Assembly: GCA_026989535.1 (NCBI GenBank)
Contig: JALSJD010000011.1
Span: 1 to 33,816, forward strand
Length of the DNA stretch: 33,816 nucleotides
Direction: 5' to 3'
From: Cyclobacteriaceae bacterium
Lineage (GTDB): Bacteria; Bacteroidota; Bacteroidia; Cytophagales; Cyclobacteriaceae
Position numbers and translations under genes: made by a program. Positions within the stretch are counted from its first letter, which is position 1. Each line of letters opens with the position of its first letter. A model generated the notes under the pieces. That model was not told the origin of the DNA and made no database searches. It saw only the letters and a program-made list of their open reading frames with translations. Shown here piece after piece: positions 7,388 to 15,588 of this stretch.

Positions 7388-9193
7388 TTAGCTTGCTTTA
7401 TCTTCTAATACATTAGTGCGAGCGGACTCTTTGCTAAAATTTAAAATAAATGCATTGGCTTCTTTTACATTATATTTAAATGTTAATACTATTCCCTTAA
7501 GGTTACAAATATGTTTTAATAAATCAAACTGTGAACTTTTAAAACCTCTTCCTTCTTTATTAATTATAATTATGCCTTTAATGCTAGACTCCAGTGCAGC
7601 AGGTATGGCCTTTTGATTAAACCACTTCTGGTCTTTTTCAGAAATACTACCAAAATTGGTAGTATCGTTTATCCAAAAATTAGTAGTGTACACTGATAAA
7701 TTTTTAATGTTATTAGTAATAGCTTCGCGAAATTCATCAGGGGAGGGTTTTCTTTTCCAAAATATTAAAGAACTCTTTAATAACCCATTAAAAGTGAACA
7801 TTACAACATCGTTTTCATAATAAACTTGGTTTTCAATTTGAGAAGAATCAGGAATTGGTAAAAGTATTGAAAAAGTTGTTCCCTGATTTACTTTGCTCTT
7901 AACTTTAATTGACCCGCTCATCGACTCAACTTGTTGCTTAACAAGGTAAAGACCCAACCCTTTACCTTTGGTTTCTATATTAAAACGGGAGTACATTTTA
8001 AATATTTTCCCTCCAAATCTTTCAAGATTAATACCCTGCCCGTTATCTTCAATTTTTAACAGTACATTCTTGCCCTTTAGTTCTGTAGAAACTTTTATCT
8101 GTATGTCAACACCTTCTTTTTTGTACTTAATGGCGTTGCCAATCAGGTTATATAAAATACTTTGAATATATCCTTTTACCCCAAACACTCTGTTTGTTTT
8201 TATATTCAATTCTATATTTTTTAACGAGAACACTTCTCCATTAGCCCCTGATAATAATTGCTGAGCTTTTACTATTTCTTCAGAAATATCTACATATTCT
8301 TTTATAGAATAGAGGTTGTTTCTAATTTGAAGGATTTCATTTAGGTCAGAAATAACCGTATCTAAAGTCTCGGCTGTTAAACGTAGTTGTTTAATAATAG
8401 CATTATATTCATTCGCCTCTACTTTAGTAAAAAGGTCGGTTAGCCCCAATAACCTAGCTATTGGGCCTCTTACATTATGAGAAACCGTAAATGAAAACTG
8501 TTCAAGCTCGTTATTATGCTTAATAAGTTCTTGTGAATGAAGCTCAAGTTCTTGCGTTCTTTCTGTTACCTTTTGTTCTAATTTTAAAAGTAGTTTTTCA
8601 TTAATCTTATTTAGTTTACACCATCGTACTTTAAAAACTAGCAGGGTACTTACAATAAACAAAAAGGCTATTGCATAAAAAAGAGTTGAAATATAGTAGT
8701 GAGCTCCAAATGTATTTGATAAATTTATGCCAAATAATGTATGTATATAATCGAAAAACAGTAAAATTATACCAATAAAAGCTAAGGGTATTGCTATGTA
8801 AACCCGCTCTTTCATAGTAAATAATAACAAGGGCAAAACCACCAGTGATAAAATAAGAACCCTTATATCAAACGAAAATGGATGTGTGCCATCAGGGATT
8901 ATAATAAGTGTTAACAAGTCTCCGGCCAATATTACAATTGGAGGTAATAAAGACAGAAAAATCCTGCTGGCAAGAGTAAGTCCTAAATAGTTTAATACTA
9001 CTGTAAGGTTAATAAAAAAAACCATACCCAGTGCTACATACACCGGCACCATCCAGCCATAGCTCTTTAATAGTATAAGAAAAATAGCGAATGCAGCAAA
9101 AGAAACTATTATTGAAGCAATATTTGAGTATATAATTTCATCAGCATCTCTTGCTTTAGCTTCTTTTTTTACTCCGGTTAAAAATACATTCAT
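7388..9193 (-). CDS. membrane histidine kinase with C-terminal STAS/SEC14-like domain
   Basis: I place the start at the ATG at 9193 (601 residues). The longer frame begins with TTG at 9241, inside a mobile-element repeat. Six membrane helices lie at about 25-43, 48-66, 75-95, 111-127, 130-150 and 168-188. A coiled coil (190-235, KVTERTQELELHSQEL) leads to the HisKA domain with phospho-acceptor His239 (TVSHNVRGPIARLLGL). The ATPase domain has its N box at 349-358 (NLIGNAIKYK), DNGQG at 383-387 and KGKGLGL at 409-415. After the kinase, about 455-585 forms an extra alpha/beta domain (W479, P485, F488, FWINDTTNFGSISEKDQKW). It resembles stand-alone Bacteroidota STAS/SEC14-like proteins. No response regulator is adjacent, so the partner is unknown. 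Confidence 0.9.
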   Translation of the reverse strand: MNVFLTGVKKEAKARDADEIIYSNIASIIVSFAAFAIFLILLKSYGWMVPVYVALGMVFFINLTVVLNYLGLTLASRIFLSLLPPIVILAGDLLTLIIIPDGTHPFSFDIRVLILSLVVLPLLLFTMKERVYIAIPLAFIGIILLFFDYIHTLFGINLSNTFGAHYYISTLFYAIAFLFIVSTLLVFKVRWCKLNKINEKLLLKLEQKVTERTQELELHSQELIKHNNELEQFSFTVSHNVRGPIARLLGLTDLFTKVEANEYNAIIKQLRLTAETLDTVISDLNEILQIRNNLYSIKEYVDISEEIVKAQQLLSGANGEVFSLKNIELNIKTNRVFGVKGYIQSILYNLIGNAIKYKKEGVDIQIKVSTELKGKNVLLKIEDNGQGINLERFGGKIFKMYSRFNIETKGKGLGLYLVKQQVESMSGSIKVKSKVNQGTTFSILLPIPDSSQIENQVYYENDVVMFTFNGLLKSSLIFWKRKPSPDEFREAITNNIKNLSVYTTNFWINDTTNFGSISEKDQKWFNQKAIPAALESSIKGIIIINKEGRGFKSSQFDLLKHICNLKGIVLTFKYNVKEANAFILNFSKESARTNVLEDKAS

Positions 9194-9228
9194 AGTATAG
9201 GTGTTTCTAAAAACGCAAAAAATGTATG

Positions 9229-9380
9229 CAATAAAAATCAATGTCGTTTAGTTAAGCTTTTCGTCACTGCGAGCGTAGTGCGGCAGTCTGCTTGTTTCAA
9301 CGCTGGATATCCAAAATTTGAGATCGCTTCGTGCCTCGCGATGACGTTCCGGCTTAACTAAACGACATTGCAATAAAAAT
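9229..9380. mobile_element. 132-bp MITE-like element with target-site duplication
   Basis: Positions 9239-9257 and 9352-9370 are 19-bp perfect inverted repeats (outer end CAATGTCGTTTAGTTAAGC). They are flanked by an identical 10-bp direct repeat CAATAAAAAT at 9229-9238 and 9371-9380. Inside are two REP-like arms in inverted orientation, 9262-9289 (CGTCACTGCGAG...) and 9321-9346 (reverse complement CGTCATCGCGAGGCACGAAG), so the whole element can fold into one long hairpin. It encodes no protein. It lies 46 bp upstream of the histidine kinase start codon. Confidence 0.85.
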
Positions 9381-9691
9381 TGTCTTTGATTAAACATTGC
9401 TTAAGTTCAAGTAGTAAATGTAACTTTCAGTGTAGCACCATTCTAAAGATCAACGTAAGATCAACTCGTTTTTAGTTTCTTAACCTTTTATGGGGGTGAT
9501 GCTTGTTTTTGTCAATTTAGATAAGTACCTGTTAAAAAAAACATCTACTCATTACAAATGTTCCTTAATCTAATTAAATCATAAAAAAACTATTTTTGTG
9601 CAGATACTAACCACAAACTTAGCTGTTTTTATCCTAAAAATTATAACCCCTTAGTTGTATCAGTGCTTAAAATTTGCGGACTCATAATTTA
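9381..9691. other. 311-bp intergenic stretch, no gene recognised
   Basis: AT-rich sequence between the MITE-like element and the end of the SpmA-SpmB gene. I see no coding frame, RNA gene or clear terminator. A TATTTTTG box at about 9589-9596 on the plus strand and a TAAGTTTG box on the minus strand near 9611-9618 fit the Bacteroidota -7 pattern. Only the minus-strand box points toward a gene, the histidine kinase about 400 bp away. Confidence 0.4.
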
Positions 9692-10924
9692 CTAATGAAA
9701 AAACATATATGAGATTAAAATGGCGGCTATAATACCTACTGCATCGGCAATTAACCCTGCTGATATTGCATACCTCGTTTTTTTAATGTTAACAGCGCCA
9801 AAATAAACAGCAATTACATAAAGGGTGGTTTCTGTGGAACCTTGCATTACACTTGACAAGCGACCTACAAATGAGTCAACCCCAAAGGTTTCAATGGTAG
9901 AAACCATCATTCCTCTGGCTCCACTGCCACTTAACGGGCGCATAAATGCAGTAGGCAGCGCATCAACAAAATCGGCATTAATGCCTGTGGCTAGCACCAC
10001 CCATTTAACGCCATCCACCAAATAAGTTAAGGCTCCCGATGATTTAAAAACACCCACGGCTACTAGCATTGCTACCAGAAAAGGAATGATTTTAATTGCA
10101 ATCGTAAAACCTTCCTTGGCACCATCAATAAATGACTCATATACATTTACTTTTTTAAAAATGGCTAATAGTATAAAGCTAATAATAACAGAAAATAGGA
10201 TTAGGTTACTTGCCACCGCAGAAATGGTAGAAACTTGCTCGCGTGGCAGTTGGCTCAAATACCAAATAAAGCCTGCTATAAGTACCGTTAAGGTGCCAAG
10301 GTAGCCCAAAATAACTTTGCTAAACAAATTGATTTTTTGATAGACGGATACCACAATAATGCCTGCAAGTGTGGCAAAATAGGTGGCCAACAAGGTTGGA
10401 ATAAAAATATCGGAAGGGTCTGCTGCACCCATTTGAGCGCGAACTACCATAACGCTAATAGGCAAAATAGTTAAGCCTGAAGTATTTAGTACCAAAAACA
10501 TTATTTGTGCATCCGAAGCCGTGTCTTTATTGGGGTTATGCACCTGCATTTCTTCCATTGCTTTGAGGCCAAGGGGAGTAGCTGCATTGTCTAACCCCAT
10601 CATATTGGCCGATACATTCATAATCATTGGGCCAAATGCCTTACTATCAGGAGGGAGGCTGGGAAATAGTTTGCGTAATAATGGGCCTGTTATTTTATAA
10701 AATATGTGAACAATGCCCCCTTTTTCACCAATTTTCATAATGCCTAACCATAAGGTCATAGCACCGGTTAGCCCCAACGAAATAGTAAACCCCAACTTGG
10801 CAGAATCCATAATGGAGTTAAACATTGCCGGAAATATGTCAACATCACCTAAAAAAATAAGACGAGCTAAGCCGATTACAAACGCAATTAAGAAAAAAGC
10901 AATCCAAATGTAGTTGAGTACCAT
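9692..10924 (-). CDS. fused SpmA-SpmB type membrane protein (nucleoside-recognition/Gate domains)
   Basis: A 410-residue polytopic membrane protein made of two related halves. Residues about 1-190 correspond to SpmA (GLTGAMTLWLGIMKIGEKGG, SANMMGLDNAATPLGLKAM). Residues about 215-410 correspond to SpmB (IIPFLVAMLVAVGVFKSSGAL, LPTAFMRPLSGSGARGMM, VGRLSSVMQGSTETTLYVIAVYFG). In sporulating Firmicutes the two are separate spore-maturation proteins. In Bacteroidota they occur fused in organisms that do not sporulate, so the role is unknown; the Gate domain suggests a transporter. The signature motifs of both halves are intact. It is divergent from the outer-membrane protein gene at 11136. Confidence 0.88.
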   Translation of the reverse strand: MVLNYIWIAFFLIAFVIGLARLIFLGDVDIFPAMFNSIMDSAKLGFTISLGLTGAMTLWLGIMKIGEKGGIVHIFYKITGPLLRKLFPSLPPDSKAFGPMIMNVSANMMGLDNAATPLGLKAMEEMQVHNPNKDTASDAQIMFLVLNTSGLTILPISVMVVRAQMGAADPSDIFIPTLLATYFATLAGIIVVSVYQKINLFSKVILGYLGTLTVLIAGFIWYLSQLPREQVSTISAVASNLILFSVIISFILLAIFKKVNVYESFIDGAKEGFTIAIKIIPFLVAMLVAVGVFKSSGALTYLVDGVKWVVLATGINADFVDALPTAFMRPLSGSGARGMMVSTIETFGVDSFVGRLSSVMQGSTETTLYVIAVYFGAVNIKKTRYAISAGLIADAVGIIAAILISYMFFH

Positions 10925-11135
10925 AAGGGGTAAAAATCAATCATCAACTATAAAAATGCAAATTATTAAAGGGGTTTAAAAATTACTTAGCTTGTGGAAA
11001 CGGTGAATGATTCTAATTCAATTGTATGGGAAGCCAAGAAAATGAATATCTTTAATTAAATTGTTTAAACATTAATAAGTTGTTTTCGTTAATTTGCATA
11101 TCAAAAAGATTAACTGTACCTTAATTATTCCTGTT

Positions 11136-11987
11136 ATGAAAAAGTTATTTATTGTCCTTTTTATCATTCTATTACAAACTCCGGTAATTGGAGGGGGAGG
11201 CTGGCCTCAACCCAAAGGAAAAGGGTATTTTAAGCTTAGCCAATTTTGGATATTATCGAACCAATATTTTAACAGCATAGGAACTGTTGAGCCCACTAGA
11301 GATCAAGGGTTGTTTTTTACAAGTGCTTATGGAGAATATGGTTTATCAGACAGGTTTACGGCAGTTGTTAATTGGCCGCTTTATGCAAGAGCCGTTGCCT
11401 ATGAACAAACAGGTGCTATGGGTCAAATAAATGCACCTCAAGATGCCATTAACGGGGTTGGAGATATGGATTTATCTGTTAAATACGGACTCACCAACGG
11501 GAAGAGCATTGCAGTAAGTGCGAGTTTAATACTTGGACTTCCGTTCGGAGAAAGTAGTGGAGGAGTGGATGGTATATTGCAAACAGGCGATGGCGAATTT
11601 AACCAAATAATTCAATTAGATGCAGGCAAGGGTTTTAAAATTGGCTCTTTACACCCTTATGCAAATGCTTTTGTGGCTTTGAATAATAGAACCAATGGCT
11701 TTTCAGATGAATTTAGATACGGCATTGAGGTTGGACTGGAGTATAAATTTATTTTTGTGCTACTTCGAGTTAATGGGGTTCGCTCTTTTATGAATGGCAA
11801 CAGAGTGCCTATTGCTGATGGAACCAGCTTATTTGCCAATAATGCAGAATATTTAGCAATTACACCTGAGGTATCTATAAAATTATCTGACAAATGGGGA
11901 ATATCTGCTAATATGGGGACTGCCGCTTGGGGCAAACTTATTTTTGCAAATCGAACTTATTCTGTTGGAGCTTACTTTAAGCTATAA
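11136..11987 (+). CDS. outer-membrane beta-barrel protein of unknown function
   Basis: Start taken at the ATG at 11136 because it gives a clean signal peptide (KKLFIVLFIILLQTPVIGG). The frame extends upstream only to a TTG at 11094. The mature part (about 265 residues) is beta-strand-rich with alternating aromatic residues, and ends in an aromatic-containing strand typical of outer-membrane barrels. Motifs such as YGLSDRFTAVVNWPLY, GVGDMDLSVKYGL and GLPFGESSGG recall the MetA-pathway-of-phenol-degradation/transporter-like barrel family. That similarity is weak and I assign no substrate. It stands alone, divergent from the SpmA-SpmB gene and convergent with rsmE. Confidence 0.75.
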   Translation: MKKLFIVLFIILLQTPVIGGGGWPQPKGKGYFKLSQFWILSNQYFNSIGTVEPTRDQGLFFTSAYGEYGLSDRFTAVVNWPLYARAVAYEQTGAMGQINAPQDAINGVGDMDLSVKYGLTNGKSIAVSASLILGLPFGESSGGVDGILQTGDGEFNQIIQLDAGKGFKIGSLHPYANAFVALNNRTNGFSDEFRYGIEVGLEYKFIFVLLRVNGVRSFMNGNRVPIADGTSLFANNAEYLAITPEVSIKLSDKWGISANMGTAAWGKLIFANRTYSVGAYFKL

Positions 11988-12044
11988 GCTTAATTAGTGT
12001 CTGTTCATAAAGTAAATGTTTTCAGAAATAACAAATGACAATAT

Positions 12045-12120
12045 TCAAATAACAAATAAATTTCAATCGCCTAAACACCAAACACTTGCATGGTTTGAAA
12101 TTTTTGTTATTGAGATTTCA
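12045..12120. repeat. imperfect inverted repeat between convergent genes
   Basis: The left arm around 12045-12066 (CAAATAACAAATAAATTTCAA) partly matches the reverse complement of the right arm around 12094-12120 (TCAATAACAAAAATTTCAA). It lies between the ends of the outer-membrane protein gene and rsmE. It may act as a two-way terminator or be a worn dispersed repeat; there is no strong T run. Confidence 0.35.
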
Positions 12121-12132
12121 GCCAGTCGGTAT

Positions 12133-12834
12133 TTAGGTATTAATCAAATTAAGTGTATGGCAAGCAACCAATCCTGCGGTTTCAGTTCGCAATCGATGTG
12201 GGCCGAGGCTTACTTTTTTAAAGCCATTGGATAAGGCTAATTCTAATTCATCTTCATTAAAATCTCCTTCGGGACCAATAAGCACCAGTGAGTTTTCGTT
12301 GGGTTGGGCTGCGTCTTTTAATTGATAAGAATTATCAAAATCAACGTATCCAATGTATTTTGATTGATTAGCTGGTATATGGCTAATAAGGCTTTCAATA
12401 TCTTGGTAGAGCTTAATTACAGGTAGTTGATATTTTAACGACTGTTTCATAGCCGAAATGGCCTTTTTATGCATCCTATCAAGGTTAATATTTTTTCGCT
12501 CTGAATGGCGTCCAAAAAAGAAACTGATTTCATCTACCCCAATTTCGATGGCTTTTTCTAGAAACCACTCCGTACGTTCAATTTGTTTGGTAGGAGCAAT
12601 GCCAATATGAATGTAGTAGGGGAGCTCCTCCTTACGTTGGTGGCTAATTACGTCAAACACAGTTTTTTTTGGATGCGCTTCTGTAATGCGCACCTTAAAT
12701 TTAGCCCCATTACCATCTACCACATCCAGGGTGTCTCCCACCGTATGGCGCAATACTTTTACGCAGTGTTTAGATTCCTCTTCGGTTAAAAAGTGAGAAC
12801 CCTTCATTATATCGGGCTGGTAGAACAGTTTCAT
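12133..12834 (-). CDS. rsmE: 16S rRNA (uracil(1498)-N3)-methyltransferase RsmE
   Basis: A 233-residue SPOUT-class methyltransferase of normal length. An N-terminal PUA-like region (about 1-70; HFLTEEESKHCVKVLRHTVGD) is followed by the knotted SAM-binding domain. Its signatures are GIAPTKQIERTEWFLEKAIEIGV (about 79-100), VLIGPEGDFNEDEL (about 185-199) and VSLGPHRLRTETA (about 208-220), the last two forming the trefoil-knot SAM site. It methylates N3 of U1498 in 16S rRNA of the 30S subunit. It follows the acyl-CoA-binding protein gene by 14 bp on the same strand, so the two are probably co-transcribed, with no obvious functional link. Confidence 0.95.
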   Translation of the reverse strand: MKLFYQPDIMKGSHFLTEEESKHCVKVLRHTVGDTLDVVDGNGAKFKVRITEAHPKKTVFDVISHQRKEELPYYIHIGIAPTKQIERTEWFLEKAIEIGVDEISFFFGRHSERKNINLDRMHKKAISAMKQSLKYQLPVIKLYQDIESLISHIPANQSKYIGYVDFDNSYQLKDAAQPNENSLVLIGPEGDFNEDELELALSNGFKKVSLGPHRLRTETAGLVACHTLNLINT

Positions 12835-12848
12835 TAATAGAGGTTCCT

Positions 12849-13109
12849 TTAACTGTTGTTATGTAATTGCTCTACAAGGGCAACGTACTGTATTTTGGCT
12901 TCTTCTGTAGAAATACCCTTAATGCCTTGCCAAGCATCGTATTTAGCAGCTCCCTTAAAATCAAACCCTCCAGGTCGTTCTCCTGTTACATCTCCTTCGG
13001 TGGCTTGTTTAAATAAGCTGTAAAGCTTTAATAAGTCTTCATTACTTGGTCGAGTAGTTAATTCTTTTGAGCGAACTACCGCCTTTTCAAATTCTTCTTG
13101 AGTTGCCAT
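12849..13109 (-). CDS. acyl-CoA-binding protein (ACBP family)
   Basis: An 86-residue protein with the full four-helix ACBP pattern: FEKAVVRSKELTTRPSNEDLLKLYSLFKQATEGD, then KGAAKYDAWQGIKGISTEEAKIQYVALVEQL. Residues corresponding to the acyl-CoA site (Tyr in LLKLYSLFKQAT, Lys in AAKYDAW) are present. It binds medium- and long-chain acyl-CoA in the cytoplasm, buffering lipid metabolism. ACBPs are common in eukaryotes and scattered in bacteria, including many Bacteroidota. It lies between gltA (separated by a strong terminator) and rsmE (14 bp). Confidence 0.93.
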   Translation of the reverse strand: MATQEEFEKAVVRSKELTTRPSNEDLLKLYSLFKQATEGDVTGERPGGFDFKGAAKYDAWQGIKGISTEEAKIQYVALVEQLHNNS

Positions 13110-13126
13110 ATCAATTCTCTATTAAA

Positions 13127-13177
13127 AAAAAAGTTGTTGAGTAAGCCAAAGATAAATGACAACTCAACAACTTTTTT
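13127..13177 (-). terminator. terminator after citrate synthase
   Basis: A perfect 16-bp stem: AAAAAAGTTGTTGAGT at 13127-13142 pairs with ACTCAACAACTTTTTT at 13162-13177, with a 19-nt loop. On the minus strand it starts 17 bp after the gltA stop and is followed by a T run, so it is a convincing intrinsic terminator. The A/T symmetry would allow function in both directions. Confidence 0.8.
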
Positions 13178-13194
13178 CAGTAATTAATTTTAAT

Positions 13195-14481
13195 TTATCG
13201 TTTATCCATTGGTACGTAGCTTCTTTCGTTATTGCCTACATACACTTGGCGAGGACGGCCAATAGGTTCTCCATTTTCTCTCATTTCTTTCCATTGGGCT
13301 ATCCAGCCTGGTAAACGACCTAGTGCAAACATTACGGTAAACATTTCGGTAGGAATGCCTAAGGCACGGTAAATAATACCAGAGTAGAAATCGACATTAG
13401 GGTATAGCTTTCTTTCTACAAAATACGGATCTTTTAAGGCTTCTTCTTCCAACCCTTTGGCTATATCTAAAATTGGGTCGTTAACGCCCAGTTTTTTTAA
13501 TACATCATCGGCTGCTTTTTTAATGATTTTAGCACGGGGATCAAAGTTTTTATATACTCTATGCCCAAAGCCCATCAAGCGGAAAGGGTCATTTTTATCT
13601 TTTGCTTTGGCCATCCATTTGGCAGTATTGCCTCCATCTGCCTGAATTTGCTCCAGCATTTCGATTACAGCTTGGTTAGCACCACCGTGCAAAGGACCCC
13701 AAAGTGCACAAACACCCGCTGAGATTGAGGCAAAAAGGCTTGCATGGGAAGAACCTACAACTCGTACGGTAGCTGTCGAGCAGTTTTGTTCATGGTCTGC
13801 ATGAAGAATTAGCAGCTGATCTAATGCTTTGGCTACCACAGGGTCAACTTCGTATTCTTCTGCTGGCAGCCCAAACATCATTTGCAAAAAGTTTGAAGTA
13901 TAATCTAAATTATTTTTAGGGTAAATTACCGGATGACCAATTTCGTTTTTAAACGCCCAGGTAGCAAATGTTGGTAGCTTTGCCAAAAGCCTTATAATAC
14001 TTAAATCTACTTCATCAGCCGACCTGTTAGGGTCTAGCGACTCTGGGTAAAAAGCAGTAAGCGAAGTTACCAAAGATGAGAGCACGCCCATTGGATGAGC
14101 AGCCGATGGAAAACCATCTAATATTTTCTTAATATCTTCGTGAACTAATGTGTGGCGGCTAATATCCTCTTTAAATTTAGTAAGCACGTCTTCTGAAGGT
14201 AATTCACCATAAATAAGCAGGTATGCAACTTCTAAAAATGAAGACTTTTCAGCAAGCTCTTCAATTGTATAACCCCTGTATCTTAAAATTCCTTTTTCGC
14301 CATCTAAAAACGTAATAGCGCTTTTGGTTGAACCCGTATTTTTAAATCCCGGGTCTATTGTGATTACTCCACTTTCACTTCTGAATTTACCAATGTCAAT
14401 GGCAACTTCATCTTCAGTACCTTTAATTACGGGCAACTCATAAGTGTTGCCATTTATTTTAATTTCTGCTGAATTTGACAT
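13195..14481 (-). CDS. gltA: citrate synthase
   Basis: A 428-residue type II (hexameric class) citrate synthase, one residue longer than E. coli GltA, with N-terminal beta region SAEIKINGNTYELPVIKG. Catalytic residues are in place: His265 (GPLHGGANQA), His307 (GFGHRVYKNFDPRA) and Asp364 (YPNVDFYSG). It condenses acetyl-CoA and oxaloacetate to citrate, the first step of the TCA cycle, in the cytoplasm. It has its own terminator downstream and a terminator-separated upstream gene, so it is probably a single-gene transcript. Confidence 0.97.
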   Translation of the reverse strand: MSNSAEIKINGNTYELPVIKGTEDEVAIDIGKFRSESGVITIDPGFKNTGSTKSAITFLDGEKGILRYRGYTIEELAEKSSFLEVAYLLIYGELPSEDVLTKFKEDISRHTLVHEDIKKILDGFPSAAHPMGVLSSLVTSLTAFYPESLDPNRSADEVDLSIIRLLAKLPTFATWAFKNEIGHPVIYPKNNLDYTSNFLQMMFGLPAEEYEVDPVVAKALDQLLILHADHEQNCSTATVRVVGSSHASLFASISAGVCALWGPLHGGANQAVIEMLEQIQADGGNTAKWMAKAKDKNDPFRLMGFGHRVYKNFDPRAKIIKKAADDVLKKLGVNDPILDIAKGLEEEALKDPYFVERKLYPNVDFYSGIIYRALGIPTEMFTVMFALGRLPGWIAQWKEMRENGEPIGRPRQVYVGNNERSYVPMDKR

Positions 14482-14602
14482 AATAAAAAATTGATTATTT
14501 ACGCATTTTAATTAAGATGCAACTTACCATTTTTTGGTGTAAATTAAAAGGGATTTGGTTACTCAAAATAATAAAATTTTGCAGTAGATATTGAATAATT
14601 AA

Positions 14603-14635
14603 AAACACCTCGCAATATCATATTGCAAGGTGTTT
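14603..14635 (-). terminator. terminator after the SPFH protein gene
   Basis: A 16-bp stem at 14603-14618 pairs with 14620-14635 (AAACACCTCGCAATAT against ATATTGCAAGGTGTTT). The one mismatch becomes a G-U pair in the minus-strand RNA. The minus-strand copy is followed by TTAATTATT. It lies 77 bp beyond the SPFH gene stop and upstream of gltA. Confidence 0.65.
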
Positions 14636-14711
14636 ATTTTGCAAGATTTAATTTGGCTACATTGCAAATAACCGCTTTTGTATTAGTTGTAATGTAAATT
14701 TTAACAAATAT

Positions 14712-15536
14712 TTAGTTGCCTCCTAAAATAAGAGGCATACCATCTTTGCCACTGCCAATAATAATAGTTTTACTGTTGGGTGATTTTGATAACTCTAAGG
14801 TAGCTTCTATTCCTCTCATTTTTAACAGTTCTGGAGTTAAACTACTGTTGATAATAGCATTTGCTCTGGCTTCACCTTCGGCTGCAATTCGTTTACGGTC
14901 AGCTTCTTTTTTCTCCTTCTCTAGTTTAAACTCATAAGCCAATGATTCTTGCTCTTGGCCAAGCTTTAGCTCAATGGCATTTTTAATATTGATTGGCAAA
15001 ATTACTTCACGAATTAAAAGTGCATTCATCTTAATATTATTGTCTTCACCGCTTAAGGTAGATTCGGCTTCGTTAATAATGTTTGTTTCCACTTCTTGCC
15101 GTTTGGTAGAATAAATTTCTTCAGCAGAATATCGCCCCATCACCTGCCTCACGGCTGATCTTACTTCAGGCACCACTAAGGTTTGAATATAACCTTTGCC
15201 AAAACGTTCGTGTACATAACCTATTTTGTTAGGAAAAGGGTTAAATCGTACCGTTACATCTACAGCAATGCTTAGTCCATTTTTATCAAGCACATTCATT
15301 TTTTCTTCGGCTGTTTGCTCCTTTACATTATAAATAAACATAGTGTTCCAAGGGGCTACTACATGAAAACCCTGTCCATAAATGACGTCTTTTTCGAGGC
15401 CATTACTAAATTTTTTGAATAATACACCTGTTTCGCCCGGTTTAATGGTTAAAAAGGTGCTATTTGATAGAATAAGTCCGAAAATAAGAACCGCCCCTAT
15501 AATAAACACATAAGGTAATAATTTTCTGTTGTCCAT
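14712..15536 (-). CDS. SPFH-domain (prohibitin-like) membrane protein
   Basis: A 274-residue protein with one N-terminal membrane helix (about 8-28, YVFIIGAVLIFGLILSNS) followed by an SPFH/Band 7 domain (about 30-200). Typical stretches are IKPGETGVLFKKFSNGLEKDV, VRFNPFPNKIGYVHERFGKG and VVPEVRSAVRQVMGRYSAEE. An Ala/Glu/Lys-rich coiled coil ends the fold (KEKKEADRKRIAAEGEARANAI). It is closest to the prohibitin branch, which forms large ring assemblies at membranes and in bacteria is often linked to protease control or membrane organisation. The C-terminal strand (NSKTIIIGSGKDGMPLIL) is also typical. No FtsH or HflK/C partner is adjacent. Confidence 0.88.
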   Translation of the reverse strand: MDNRKLLPYVFIIGAVLIFGLILSNSTFLTIKPGETGVLFKKFSNGLEKDVIYGQGFHVVAPWNTMFIYNVKEQTAEEKMNVLDKNGLSIAVDVTVRFNPFPNKIGYVHERFGKGYIQTLVVPEVRSAVRQVMGRYSAEEIYSTKRQEVETNIINEAESTLSGEDNNIKMNALLIREVILPINIKNAIELKLGQEQESLAYEFKLEKEKKEADRKRIAAEGEARANAIINSSLTPELLKMRGIEATLELSKSPNSKTIIIGSGKDGMPLILGGN

Positions 15537-15588
15537 AATTGTAATTATTAATAATTTGTTGGTTTTAATTAGTTAATACAGTGCAATA

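Noticed and set aside
9194-9241. Extended N-terminus of the histidine kinase from a TTG at 9241
   Set aside because: The TTG lies in the terminal repeat of the 132-bp element, and the ATG at 9193 gives a normal N-terminus before the first membrane helix.
12016-12234. A 72-residue plus-strand frame
   Set aside because: It overlaps the conserved C-terminus of rsmE in antisense and an imperfect inverted repeat; no protein-like motif.
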